Assembly: GCF_035994945.1 (NCBI RefSeq)
Contig: NZ_CP108678.1
Span: 274,086-338,085, forward strand
Reading direction: 5' to 3'
From: Streptomyces sp. NBC_01216
Lineage (GTDB): Bacteria > Actinomycetota > Actinomycetes > Streptomycetales > Streptomycetaceae
Length of the DNA: 64,000 nucleotides
In this document: in pieces, positions 1 through 8,660 of the stretch
Numbering within the stretch: position 1 is the stretch's first letter
Layout: every line of letters begins with the position of its first letter
Program-made: the position numbers and the translations under genes
Notes under the pieces: model-generated
Database searches by the model: none
What the model saw: the letters and a program-made list of their open reading frames with translations, nothing else
What the model was told of the DNA's origin: nothing

Positions 1-1502
1 CGAGGTGAGGGCATCAGAGCTCCGACGGCCAGACTGCTCACCACCCAGGCACCGGCCCCGGCCGCGAGGGCGCCCGCGACCGGCCCGTGGATCGCGGAGG
101 CGGTCAGCGCGTAGCCGACGGCGCCGCTGAGCAGCCCGGCGGTGGAGGCGAGTTCGGCCTCCGGTCCGCCTCGGCGCAGCAGCTGCTCGACCAGGGCCCG
201 GACGCCGGCCGCGCCCGCCACGAGCACCGGCCCGGTCACCGTTGCGACCAGTACCGCCACCCACCAGGTCAGCGTGCTCCACCCCAGCAGCACCACCATC
301 GTGACGGTGGCGATCAGCATCGCGGCGAACACCCCGACGACGCTGCCCTGCCCGCTCTGCTGGCCGTGTACGGCGTCGTGCCGCTCCTCCAGGCGCGAGC
401 CGGCCGCGACGCAGCCGCCGGCCACCAGCCCCAGCACAGCGCTCACCGGGCCGGGGAGAGCCGTGAACATGGCCAGCTGGCCGCCGACCAGGACACCGGT
501 CAGCGCTCCGGCCCGCCACGGCGCCGACCTCCTGGGCCCGGCGGCCGCGCGGTCGGCGGAGCCCGTGGAGACCTTCCTGACGACGGGCTGCCGGGCTTGG
601 GCCGCGCGTACCGTGGGCAGCCGGTCCACGGGCAACACGACGGTCTCGACCGGCACGGTGATCGGGGCGGTGGAGGCGCGCACGACGGTTGCCTGAAGGC
701 GCCGGGCGACCTCCGCCGCGTCCGCGGGCCGCCGCTGCGGGTCTTTCTGCAGCAGCTCCGCCACCAGGTGCTCGAGCTCGGCGGGCACCTCGGGCCGGTG
801 GGAGCGAACCGGGGCCGGGGCCTGGTGCAGGTGCTGGGCCAGTACCTGCCACCCGCCGCCGGGGAACGGCGGCGCGCCGGTCAGCAGCTCGTACAGAAGG
901 CACCCCAGCGAGTACAGGTCGCTGCGGGCGTCGATCACCGCATCGGCGCGGGCCTGCTCCGGGGACATGTACGACGGGGTGCCGATCACCGCTCTGGTCC
1001 CGGTGAGAGGATGGCCGACCGCGTCGGTCCGGCGCGCGATCCCGAAGTCGCAGACCTTCACCCGCCCGTCGGCGGTGATCAGGATGTTCGCGGGCTTGAT
1101 GTCGCGGTGCACCAGGCCGGCGGTGTGGGCGGCCTGCAGGCCTCGGCAGATCTGCTGCCCCCAGGCCACGACGTCGCCGACCGCCGGAAGGCCTTCGGCC
1201 AGGAGCCGGCTGAGCGGCTGCCCGTCGACCAGTTCCATCACCAGGTAGACGACCCGGCGCCCGGCCACCAGGGCCTCGCCGACGTCGTGGACGGCCACGA
1301 CGTGCGGATCGCACAGGGCGGCCGCGGCCCGGGCCTCGCCCTCCAGGCGCCGGAGCAATTCCTCGTCCTCGGGGTGCAGGAGGACCTTGAGCGCCACCGG
1401 GCGGCCGAGCCGCTCGTCCACGGCCCGCCAGACCTCGCCCATCCCGCCAGCGCCGAGGAGGTCGACCACCCGGTACCGGCCCGCCACCGTGGTGCCGCGC
1501 AT
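1..1502 (-). CDS. Ser/Thr protein kinase with C-terminal membrane region, partial
   Basis: The gene starts at ATG 1502 and runs off the left edge, so its C-terminus is missing. A complete Hanks-type kinase domain fills about the first 270 residues: glycine loop GAGGMGEV (about 17-24), VALK lysine near 39, HRDIKPANIL catalytic loop, DFG, GTPSYMSPEQ activation segment. A short linker is followed by several hydrophobic stretches, so the kinase domain should face the cytoplasm and the rest sit in the membrane. No PASTA repeats are visible in the part present. All catalytic residues are intact. It would phosphorylate Ser/Thr on unknown targets. It lies in tandem behind the abi-like gene but is separated from it by a large hairpin, so it probably has its own promoter. 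Confidence 0.9.
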   Translation of the reverse strand, partial: MRGTTVAGRYRVVDLLGAGGMGEVWRAVDERLGRPVALKVLLHPEDEELLRRLEGEARAAAALCDPHVVAVHDVGEALVAGRRVVYLVMELVDGQPLSRLLAEGLPAVGDVVAWGQQICRGLQAAHTAGLVHRDIKPANILITADGRVKVCDFGIARRTDAVGHPLTGTRAVIGTPSYMSPEQARADAVIDARSDLYSLGCLLYELLTGAPPFPGGGWQVLAQHLHQAPAPVRSHRPEVPAELEHLVAELLQKDPQRRPADAAEVARRLQATVVRASTAPITVPVETVVLPVDRLPTVRAAQARQPVVRKVSTGSADRAAAGPRRSAPWRAGALTGVLVGGQLAMFTALPGPVSAVLGLVAGGCVAAGSRLEERHDAVHGQQSGQGSVVGVFAAMLIATVTMVVLLGWSTLTWWVAVLVATVTGPVLVAGAAGVRALVEQLLRRGGPEAELASTAGLLSGAVGYALTASAIHGPVAGALAAGAGAWVVSSLAVGALMPSP

Positions 1503-1634
1503 GATGCCCTCCTCCCGGCCGGCCCTGCAGGGCGGTCCGCACTGCGCCGGCTCCGTGCCGGCGTCCGGGCGAGCCTACGAAAACAACTCCGCGGCCCCGC
1601 CCGGACCAGAAGCGGGGCACCCCCGGGGGAGGCC

Positions 1635-1697
1635 GTGACGACGGTGCCGGCCGCTCCCGGGCACCGCGCGCCGGGCAGCGGCCGGCACCGTCGTCAC
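1635..1697. terminator. Long perfect hairpin, probable terminator
   Basis: Positions 1635-1655 and 1677-1697 are perfect 21-nt inverted complements. The 21-nt loop contains a further 5-bp stem (1656-1660 with 1671-1675). The right arm contains the stop codon of the leftward abi-like gene. There is no clear T-run, as is usual in Streptomyces terminators. It separates the abi-like gene from the downstream kinase gene. Confidence 0.7.
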
Positions 1698-2392
1698 GGG
1701 CGCTTGGCCAGCAGCGCCGACACCTCGCTGTGATGCTGGATAAAGGCGGCCAGCTCGGAGCCCAGCAGCCCGGCGACCCACGCCAGGTCGCCCATCCGGC
1801 GGGTGAGCGGCGCGGCCAGCAGCGGCTCCCAGTGCGCGGCCCGGTTGCGCAGCCCGTGGAGGTCACCGATCTTCCGGTCGACCTGGCCGCGGTTGGTCCC
1901 CGGCGGGAAGGCCCGGTGCAGGTGCGGCACCCACAGGGTCTTCTCGTGCGCGGAGGACGACAGGTAGCGCCACAGCCCCAGCGACAGGTCGGCGATGATC
2001 TTCCCCGGCGGGGCCTGCATTCCGTACCGGCTACGGGCCGCGTCGATCGCCCGGCGGGGCTTGTCGTTGATGTCGACCTGCCGCGGGCCGCGGGGGCCGC
2101 CCCGCTTGGTACGCATCAGCGGGGCCCGCAGCGGGCTGGCCGGATCGTCGAGCCAGTGCCCCGCCCCCGACCAGGTCGCGTCCAGAGCGGCGGCGTAGGC
2201 GTTGCGCAGCGCGACCTCCAAGTGGCCGAGGTCGTGCAGGACCGCGCACGACAGCTCGCTGTTCCACCGGTAGAGCTCCAGCGCCCGGGTGCGGTCGCCG
2301 CCGGCCTCGTTCAGGTACACCCCGTAGCGGGCCGGGCTCAGCCAGGCCTCCACCCACGGGCCGGCGCCGGGGGCCGGGGAAGCGTGCGTCAC
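1694..2392 (-). CDS. Abi-like protein with HEPN-type motif
   Basis: A 232-aa protein. I place the start at GTG 2392 because GGAGGA lies 5 nt upstream; a longer frame upstream has no such site. The C-terminal half contains LRNRAAHWEPLL, which fits the R-x4-H motif of HEPN-superfamily RNases and is characteristic of Abi-type abortive infection proteins. N-terminal WNSELSCAVLHDLGHLEVALRN also fits the all-helical Abi fold. Members of this family act in phage exclusion or as toxins; that role here is inferred from family only. No antitoxin-like gene is adjacent. Its stop codon lies inside the 3' hairpin arm. Confidence 0.7.
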   Translation of the reverse strand: MTHASPAPGAGPWVEAWLSPARYGVYLNEAGGDRTRALELYRWNSELSCAVLHDLGHLEVALRNAYAAALDATWSGAGHWLDDPASPLRAPLMRTKRGGPRGPRQVDINDKPRRAIDAARSRYGMQAPPGKIIADLSLGLWRYLSSSAHEKTLWVPHLHRAFPPGTNRGQVDRKIGDLHGLRNRAAHWEPLLAAPLTRRMGDLAWVAGLLGSELAAFIQHHSEVSALLAKRP

Positions 2393-2726
2393 GTTGTTCC
2401 TCCTTCGGATTCGGGTATAGTCATGGGTGAGAAGCCCCGGTGGACCGCTGATCCTCGTGATCATGTCGCCGGGGCTAAGACGTTTCCGGGCCCGGACCGC
2501 CTCTGCCGCACGAGCCGCCGCCAAGGACTCCGGGACCCCTGTGAAGCGGGGCCGCGGGTGCGACGGCGGAGCTCGTACACACCATGAGACCCCTTCGGGA
2601 CGCCCCTCCCGCTACACTGGCACCACGGATTGATCCTCATGTGTCGACACCATGACTGGATAGATGGATGACGATGAGCACAACATACGGATCAAAACGT
2701 GGCGATCAAAAGGTGAGAACTCGTCG
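2393..2726. other. Intergenic region between divergent genes, with a 10-bp palindrome
   Basis: This stretch separates the divergent abi-like gene and the gene at 2727. It holds a perfect palindrome GTGTCGACAC at 2641-2650 in a locally AT-richer segment (about 2630-2715), a plausible operator or promoter region for the rightward gene. I see no other gene. Confidence 0.4.
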
Positions 2727-3758
2727 GTGAACCGCTCCGCAGCTGCTACCGCCAAGGTCCAGGCCCGCCTCGACGCGCTCACCACGCTGCGCACCAGCGG
2801 AGCCCTGGCCGCCGTCACCACCGCCAGCGAAGAGCTGTCCGCCCGCGGCCGTACCCCCGCCGCAGTCCGGCTCCGCCGCACCTACCTCCGGCACGACACC
2901 CCTCGCTTCGTCGACCGGGAGCGCAACGGACTGCCCCGCGCCGACCAGCCCCCTGCGGCCCGCCTGATCGCCCCGCGCGGCATCGCCGGCCGCCTCCACC
3001 TGGTCCTGCTGTTCGCCGCCCACTGCCAGGCCGCCCCCGGCCACCAGTGGGCCAACCGCATCCCCATCGAGCCCGACAGCACCCAGCCCTACTCCTGGAT
3101 GTCCCTGATCGGCGCGCACGCCCGCCACACCCCCGGCGGCCGGCGGATCGCCAGCCCCCGCGTCAACAAGGCCCGCCAGATCACCGAGGCCATCAAGAAG
3201 CTGCACGAGCACCAGCTGCTCGAACTCCCCAACGCCGGGACCTCCCGGCCCTTCCGCGACTTCCAACTGCTGTGCGACAGCGGCGCCAGCACCACCGCCG
3301 CCCCCATCCCGTACAAGGTCCCCCGCCCCGCGCTGCCCGGCGTCAACGTGCCGATCGAGTTCTTCACCCGCGGCTGGGTCAACCTGCTGACCCCCAGCGA
3401 GATCGTCGCCTACCTCATGTGGCTCGACATCAACCAGAACCCCGTCCACGACGAGCCGTACGTCACCGGCGCCGAGCGCGCCGGCCACTTCGGACTCGGC
3501 CGCGACGCCTACGAGACCCACCGCCAACTCGAGGCCTTCGGACTCATCGACGTCGAAGCAGCCATCGGCCGCTACGACGACGGCAAGTACGCCGACTACG
3601 GCACCGACGCCGGCCGCCCGATCTGCCACCGCGCTACCCTCACCCCCGACGGCATCACCCGCGACGCGGCCACCGTGATCGAGCCCGTGCTGCGCGCCTT
3701 CGCCGCCCACGGAGCCTGGGCCCGACCTCTGAACCTCCGCACAGCCGGCGGATCCTGA
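2727..3758 (+). CDS. Unknown protein, possible winged-helix replication or regulatory type
   Basis: A protein of about 343 aa from GTG 2727, chosen because AAGGTGAG lies 9 nt upstream; an in-frame ATG at 2664 has no convincing ribosome site. The product is soluble, with no signal or membrane segment. The middle (FFTRGWVNLLTPSEIVAYLMWLD) followed by a basic segment resembles winged-helix DNA-binding modules in phage and plasmid initiator or regulator proteins. I cannot name the family. It stands alone on the plus strand with a palindrome upstream, so a plasmid-maintenance or regulatory role is possible but unproven. Confidence 0.65.
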   Translation: MNRSAAATAKVQARLDALTTLRTSGALAAVTTASEELSARGRTPAAVRLRRTYLRHDTPRFVDRERNGLPRADQPPAARLIAPRGIAGRLHLVLLFAAHCQAAPGHQWANRIPIEPDSTQPYSWMSLIGAHARHTPGGRRIASPRVNKARQITEAIKKLHEHQLLELPNAGTSRPFRDFQLLCDSGASTTAAPIPYKVPRPALPGVNVPIEFFTRGWVNLLTPSEIVAYLMWLDINQNPVHDEPYVTGAERAGHFGLGRDAYETHRQLEAFGLIDVEAAIGRYDDGKYADYGTDAGRPICHRATLTPDGITRDAATVIEPVLRAFAAHGAWARPLNLRTAGGS

Positions 3759-3870
3759 CAGGTCCCGGCGCCCCGCGCCCGCAACGGACCGCGCCGGGAG
3801 TGACGAAGACCAGCCCTCGCCGAGGGCGACCATCGCGGTCAGCGTGCCGCACCGGACGTAAGGACTCACC

Positions 3871-4943
3871 GTGCCCCAGCGACCCCACCCTGAGGGTCCG
3901 GCAGACCCGATCGACGAGGTCTCGCGGCTCCTGGCCTCGGCCGCCGAGCCGATGAACTCCATGATCCTCCTGGACGGCCCGCCGCTCTCCGGCGTCTCGC
4001 GGGCCGCGTACGAGGGCCTGCAGCGCGCCCTCCCGCAGGCCAAATTCGCCCAGTTCACCGCCCTCGATCTCGCCCGAGTCGCCGTACAGCCCAACTTCAC
4101 CAGCCGGTTCAGCGCAGGCAGCCGCTACGTCCTGTGGCTCGACGGCCTCACCCCGGCCGACCTCGTGCTGTTGGGCAGCGGCGTGCTGGACAAGACCCTC
4201 CCGCATGCCGTGGTGCTGGCCAGCGTGGACACCGCCTGGCGCGGCCGTCTCCTTGCGGACACCTCGCCCGCCACCGCCCCCGCGCGGACGGTGCTGCTCG
4301 AGTACGCGCACCGCATCAAGGTGCCCTTCACCCTGACCGCCCGCGAGCGCAGCTATCTCCGTGAGAAGGGCTACCCCGTCAGCAAGGGCCTCGCCGAGTC
4401 CCTCGTCGGCGGCGAGAACCTGGTCAGGCACTACCACCAGGCTGCCCGCAGCGCCCCGAAGGACATCTCCTCGTGCAGGCGGCCATCGACGTACGGCGCT
4501 GCGGTATCCACCGCCCCCTCGGCGAGGACGAGTTGTACCGCCTCTGGTGCGCCCGGGGAAGCCACGAGGACTCCCGGCTCCTGTTCGAGCGCGCGCTCGA
4601 CTGGGCCGGCGCTGTCCCCGACGGGGCCTCGACAGGCCTGCTCTCTCGCGCCGCCGGTGGTGCGTCGCCCGACTGGCGGGTACTCGCATACGCGGCAGGC
4701 GCCGACGAGGGGAACCACGGACACAAGCCCCGTCCGCTCGGCGCCCGGGAGTGGAACGAGGTCTCACAGCAGCTGCCGGAGCCGGGGGACCAGTTCAACC
4801 TCGGCATCGCCGCCCACCTGCACGGCCGCAGCGACACGGCGACCACCGTCCTCGCGCAGGCCGCCCGGGCTGCAGGCTCGGGCCACCCGGCCGCAGACGC
4901 GGCGGCGACCGCTCTGCACCACCTCCGAGCCGGGACCGAGTGA
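3871..4943 (+). pseudogene. ATPase-like protein gene broken by a single-base frameshift
   Basis: Reading starts at 3871 (GTGCCCCAGC) and stays open until about 4457, where sense coding moves to the -1 frame and continues to the stop at 4943. Adding one C to the CCCC run at 4454-4457 joins the halves perfectly (SAPEGHLLVQAAIDVRRCG), giving about 357 aa. The N-terminal part has a degenerate P-loop (LLDGPPLSGVSRAAYEGL, no GKT) and a Walker-B-like YVLWLDGL, as in Streptomyces AAA-type regulatory ATPases; the C-terminal half is helical and repeat-like. Either the gene is dead or the base call is wrong. Programmed -1 frameshifting is a less likely third reading, as no slippery heptamer is evident. 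Confidence 0.7.
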
Positions 4944-4961
4944 GCACGCGGCCTGGACGGC

Positions 4962-5001
4962 CGCGGCTGGGTCCACCGCCTTGCACTGTCCCTGCGCGCC
5001 G
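4962..5001 (+). repeat. 40-bp remnant of the downstream SGNH hydrolase gene
   Basis: These 40 nt match 6390-6429, inside the SGNH hydrolase gene, at 39 of 40 positions (single A/C difference at 4985). In the matching frame it encodes RGWVHRLALSLRA. No other part of the hydrolase gene is present nearby, so this looks like debris from a partial duplication followed by deletion. The surrounding 4944-5239 shows no gene. Confidence 0.7.
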
Positions 5002-5239
5002 ACGGCCAGCCGCGGACACGATCCGGCCAATCCGGGCAACGCATGGGCGAGACGTTGAAGCCAGCGGTACGTTCCCGGCATGACGACGACGTTCCCCGAG
5101 CTCAGGCGCCCGTCACCCGGGCCCACGTCCAAGCCGCCGCCGGGCGGGCCGTCCACCGGGCCCCCGACCCGACCGGACAAGAACCCCCCGTTCCCGCCGA
5201 ACAACCCCCAGCCGCCCAAGCCCGGGAGCTGACGGCTCC

Positions 5240-6055
5240 GTGTACGTGGAGCGGCTGACGTTCGACGAGTTGCCCACTGCGACCCGTGCCGCGATCGAGG
5301 CACGGGTCGGCGAGGACTTCCCGCGGGTCGAGGTGGAGAACGGGACCAGTGCGGCGCTCGCCTGCTGGGCCTGGCCGACGACGGGCTCCGAGATGGTGTT
5401 CCTGAAGGGGCTGCCGGTACGGCACGAGCGGATCGGTCAGCTGCGGGCCGAGGTCGCGGTGGCCCCCTTCCTTCCGCAGAGCGCGCCGAAGTTGCTGTGG
5501 TGCGAGGAGGCCGGCGGCTGGCTCGTGCTGTGCTTCCAAGGGCTCGACGCGTCGGCCTGGACGTACTTCGGTGACGACAGCGAGCACCTGGACGCCGTTG
5601 CCGCAGTTCTGTGCGAGCTGAGCCTGCGGGCCGCACCCGAGGTCGTGCGACGTACGGCTTGGGACAAGTGGGGGGAGTACTGCGACCCGTCCGACGAAGC
5701 CCTCCTGACCGGCGACCGTCTCGCGCACTCCGATCCTGCGGCCGTGAACTTCATGACCGAGCGCGATGGCCGGGTGTGGCTCGTCGACTGGGCATGGGCG
5801 ATGCGCGCCCCCGCCTGGCTGGACACGGCACTGTGGGGCTTCCGGCTGGTCCTGGACGGCAGGCAGACCGCCGAGCAGGCCGCGCGCTGGTGCGCGAAGG
5901 TGCCCGCCTTCACGGCGGCCTCACGGGAGGCCGTAGCCGTCCTGGCCGAAGCGGAGGCCCGGTGGTGGGAGGCGTGGCAGCAGTACGGGACAGAGGACCT
6001 GGAGCGTACGGTCACCGCGGCGCGGACCTGGGCCCGGTACTGGGCGTCCCCGTAG
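5240..6055 (+). CDS. Aminoglycoside phosphotransferase-like kinase
   Basis: A 271-aa protein from GTG 5240, with GGGAG upstream at somewhat long spacing. LAHSDPAAVNFM matches the APH-family catalytic loop (HxDxxxxN) and VWLVDWAWA supplies the metal-binding Asp. The N-lobe is short but includes VFLKGLP with a candidate ATP-binding Lys. APH-fold enzymes phosphorylate small molecules such as aminoglycosides, choline or homoserine; the substrate cannot be told here. It lies between gene debris and the SGNH hydrolase, all rightward. An antibiotic-resistance role should not be assumed. Confidence 0.8.
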   Translation: MYVERLTFDELPTATRAAIEARVGEDFPRVEVENGTSAALACWAWPTTGSEMVFLKGLPVRHERIGQLRAEVAVAPFLPQSAPKLLWCEEAGGWLVLCFQGLDASAWTYFGDDSEHLDAVAAVLCELSLRAAPEVVRRTAWDKWGEYCDPSDEALLTGDRLAHSDPAAVNFMTERDGRVWLVDWAWAMRAPAWLDTALWGFRLVLDGRQTAEQAARWCAKVPAFTAASREAVAVLAEAEARWWEAWQQYGTEDLERTVTAARTWARYWASP

Positions 6056-6206
6056 TCCAGAGCGAGGCCCGGACGTCCCCGGCCGACGCCTGGGAGAACC
6101 GGCACCGTCGTGAGGAGGCGACGCCGTCACGTTCGGGGAACGCCCCCATACGCTGGGCCGCCCTGTCCTAACCTGGTGATCGTCCGGACTTCGGGGGTGG
6201 GCGATC

Positions 6207-7007
6207 ATGCATGAGCAGCGACCAGACCAGGTCATGCCGACCGGTGCCGGCCAGCGCCCCCGAACCCTGTCCGTGGGCTTCTTCGGCACTTCGATCATGG
6301 AGCATCTGGAGGCGTTCAACGCGCAGATGGCCAACCAGGCCGCTCTGCCCGCAGTCGGTTCCAGGGTCACCGTCGAGGGGTGGCGCCGGCGCGGCTGGGT
6401 CCACCGCCTTGCCCTGTCCCTGCGCGCCGCCTGGCCCCACGTCGGCTTCGACATCCGCAACCACGCGCTGGGGGGCGCCACGAGCCGCGACATCGCCGGC
6501 ATCGTCGAACGCGACCTGGCCACCGGCGCCGACTACGACCTCGTCTTCCTCGGCTGTGGCATCAACGACGTGTGGCGGCGCTTCCAGAACCGGCTGCCGG
6601 AGGCGGTCGACCTCGACGAGTACGCCCAGCACCTCGAAGCGATGCTCGGCGGCCTCGGCGGCTCCACCCGGACAACCATCGTCATGTCCGAGGCGCCGTT
6701 CGGCCCTGTCGAGAGCCCCGGCACCGTGGCCGCGATGAACGCCGAACTCGCCCGCTACAACGAGGCCGCCCGCGCGGCCGCAGCCACGAACGGCGCGCTG
6801 TTCCTGGACGTGTGGGCCCCCTTCACCGCCGCCGCCCGGCACCTCACACCCGCCGACGGCGACGACCCGGCCGGCCTGTGGAGCGACGGGGTACACCTGA
6901 CCGAGCTGGGCGACACCCTGCTGCTCCAGCAGGCCGAACGGCTCCTCGCCGAGCACCGGATCATCGACAGGCTCCTCATCTCCCGCCCGGACCGAGGCAC
7001 CGCGTAG
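6207..7007 (+). CDS. SGNH/GDSL-family hydrolase
   Basis: A 266-aa esterase/lipase-type protein from ATG 6207, with GGGGGTGG upstream. The four SGNH blocks are in order: GTSIMEH (catalytic Ser region), GGATSRD (Gly), CGINDVW (Asn) and SDGVHLTELG (Asp-x-x-His). No signal peptide is visible, so it is probably cytoplasmic. It would cleave an ester on an unknown substrate, perhaps a lipid, acylated sugar or acetylated compound. A 40-bp stretch of its N-terminal coding region is duplicated at 4962-5001. Confidence 0.88.
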   Translation: MHEQRPDQVMPTGAGQRPRTLSVGFFGTSIMEHLEAFNAQMANQAALPAVGSRVTVEGWRRRGWVHRLALSLRAAWPHVGFDIRNHALGGATSRDIAGIVERDLATGADYDLVFLGCGINDVWRRFQNRLPEAVDLDEYAQHLEAMLGGLGGSTRTTIVMSEAPFGPVESPGTVAAMNAELARYNEAARAAAATNGALFLDVWAPFTAAARHLTPADGDDPAGLWSDGVHLTELGDTLLLQQAERLLAEHRIIDRLLISRPDRGTA

Positions 7008-7121
7008 ACCGGCCGGCATGTCCGGCGCCGCCGGGCAGGACGCGTCCGCCGGCCCGGGCAGCACGCCGTCGGCCGGAAGGGCGACCACTCCTCCCGCTCG
7101 GTGGCCGGGGCCGCCGACGGG

Positions 7122-7427
7122 TCAGGTGGGGATCTTCCGGTGCCGTCCGGTCCCCGGCCCCAGCGGGTTGAACCCCGGCACCGGCACCGCCACGGCCGCG
7201 TCGAGCGCGGAGACGGCGCGGCAAGCGGCGGAGTAGTCGTCGGCCACGGAGACGGGCTGCCAGCTGTGCCCGTCCCACTCCTCGACGATCCGCGGAGCCT
7301 GCGGATCGACGTGCGAGCCCCGGCTCGGACCCGCATGCAGACTGACGACGCGGCGCTCGCTGATCGGACGGCGCCTCGCCTCCCGGCGCGCGTACCAGGC
7401 GCTCAAGGGCTCCTCGTCGTCTGGCAT
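7122..7427 (-). CDS. Small unknown protein (DUF6087-like)
   Basis: About 101 aa from ATG 7427, with GGGAG 5 nt upstream. The core HVDPQAPRIVEEWDGHSWQ resembles small Streptomyces proteins that I recall as DUF6087; the name is from memory and is not certain. The same pattern (HVRPDEPRVLESWDG) is in the 93-aa protein at 46039-46320, so the window has two family members. Function unknown. It is divergent from the hemC-like gene, with about 200 bp between. Confidence 0.7.
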   Translation of the reverse strand: MPDDEEPLSAWYARREARRRPISERRVVSLHAGPSRGSHVDPQAPRIVEEWDGHSWQPVSVADDYSAACRAVSALDAAVAVPVPGFNPLGPGTGRHRKIPT

Positions 7428-7643
7428 CCCTGCTCCCAACGTCTCGCTCGCTTCATCCGAACCGCGCCACGGACCCTACCGAAGGCCCACGCCAGCCGGC
7501 CATCGAGCACCTGTTCCCCAATCCGCCAGAAGCGCCAACACCCATGACGCACAGGTGTGTTGCCCCCGACGCGCTGTCGGAAAGCGCCACCGCTCCGGCC
7601 GGGTACCGTGGAGCTCACGTCTCGTCAGATTCCGGGAGCCGGT

Positions 7644-8585
7644 GTGCCCATCCTTGTCGGTTCGCGGGGCAGCGAACTCGCCCGTACCCAGGTCCGCCAG
7701 TACCTGGAGCTACTCGCCCCGCTCTGCCCCGGCGTCGAGTTCAAGCGCCGGGTGATCACGGAGGCAGGCGACCGCGACCGCGTCTCACTGCTTGCCGACG
7801 TCGCCGGGCGCAGTGCGGGAGGCGCGTTCTCCAGCCGCCTGGAGGCGGCCCTGGCCGCCGGCGAGATCGACGTCGCGGTCCACTCCCTGAAAGACCTGCC
7901 GACCAGCATGCCGGACGGCCTGGTGCTGCTGGCCCCGCCAGGGCGGGAGGCGGTGGAAGACGCCCTGTGCGGCTCGACGCTGGCCGAGTTGCCGCACGGG
8001 GCCCGGGTCGGCACCGGAGCCCCCCGCCGGGCCGCGCTGCTGCGGGCGGTGCGGCCGGACCTGGAGCTGGTGCCGATCCGGGGCAACGTCCCCGGGCGGC
8101 TGGCGGCGCTGAAGGGAAGGAACCGGGTGCACGCCGTGGTCCTCGCGGTCGCGGGCCTGCGACGGCTGGGCCTGGAGGAGCACATCACCGAGGTGCTGCC
8201 ACTGGACCGGTTCCCCGCCTCGCCCGGCCAGGGCGCCCTGGGCATCCAGATCCGCAGCGACCAGCAGGAGTTGCGGACGCTGCTGGAACGGGCGGCCGAC
8301 CATACGGTCCACGCGGCGGTCCGGGCCGAGCGGAGCATGCTCGCCGAACTCCACGGCGGGTGCAGCGTCCCAGTGGGCGCCTACGTGACCCACGAGCCGG
8401 AAGACCGGCTGCGCCTCACCGGGCAGGTCGTGTCCCTGGACGGAACCGTTCGGCTCACCGCCGCCTCCACCGGCCGTGCCGACGAGCCGGAGAAGCTCGG
8501 CGCGGCGGTCGCACTGGGCCTCCTCGACCAGGGGGCACGGACCATCCTCGCGGAGATCCGCCCTGCGGCCGTCGGCGCACGGTAG
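7644..8585 (+). CDS. hemC: Hydroxymethylbilane synthase (porphobilinogen deaminase)
   Basis: A 313-aa protein from GTG 7644 (GGGAG 5 nt upstream; the open frame extends further left but the conserved N-terminus ILVGSRGSELARTQ begins here). The enzyme joins four porphobilinogens into hydroxymethylbilane in tetrapyrrole synthesis. Visible signatures are HSLKDLPT (catalytic Asp), RRAALLRAVRPDLELVPIRGNV, FPASPGQGALGIQ, and GGCSVPVGAY, whose Cys carries the dipyrromethane cofactor. Length and motifs are those of a full enzyme. No other haem gene is near, so it is probably a second, horizontally gained copy; it might instead serve a specialised pyrrole pathway. Confidence 0.93.
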   Translation: MPILVGSRGSELARTQVRQYLELLAPLCPGVEFKRRVITEAGDRDRVSLLADVAGRSAGGAFSSRLEAALAAGEIDVAVHSLKDLPTSMPDGLVLLAPPGREAVEDALCGSTLAELPHGARVGTGAPRRAALLRAVRPDLELVPIRGNVPGRLAALKGRNRVHAVVLAVAGLRRLGLEEHITEVLPLDRFPASPGQGALGIQIRSDQQELRTLLERAADHTVHAAVRAERSMLAELHGGCSVPVGAYVTHEPEDRLRLTGQVVSLDGTVRLTAASTGRADEPEKLGAAVALGLLDQGARTILAEIRPAAVGAR

Positions 8586-8660
8586 GCCGCCCCAGGAGCA
8601 GCGCGCCGCGATCCGGCACGCCGCCGGGAAGCTCTGGCGGGTCAGGTGCGCGGGGCGCTC

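Noticed and set aside
87..1733. 548-codon plus-strand frame opposite the Ser/Thr kinase
   Set aside because: The minus strand carries a full set of kinase motifs, and the plus-strand frame is its shadow.
4451..4480. Programmed -1 ribosomal frameshift in the ATPase-like gene
   Set aside because: No slippery heptamer or downstream structure is evident and a one-base change in a C run explains the break more simply.
5240..6055. Calling the APH-like gene an antibiotic-resistance gene
   Set aside because: The APH fold is shared by many small-molecule kinases and nothing in the context identifies an antibiotic substrate.
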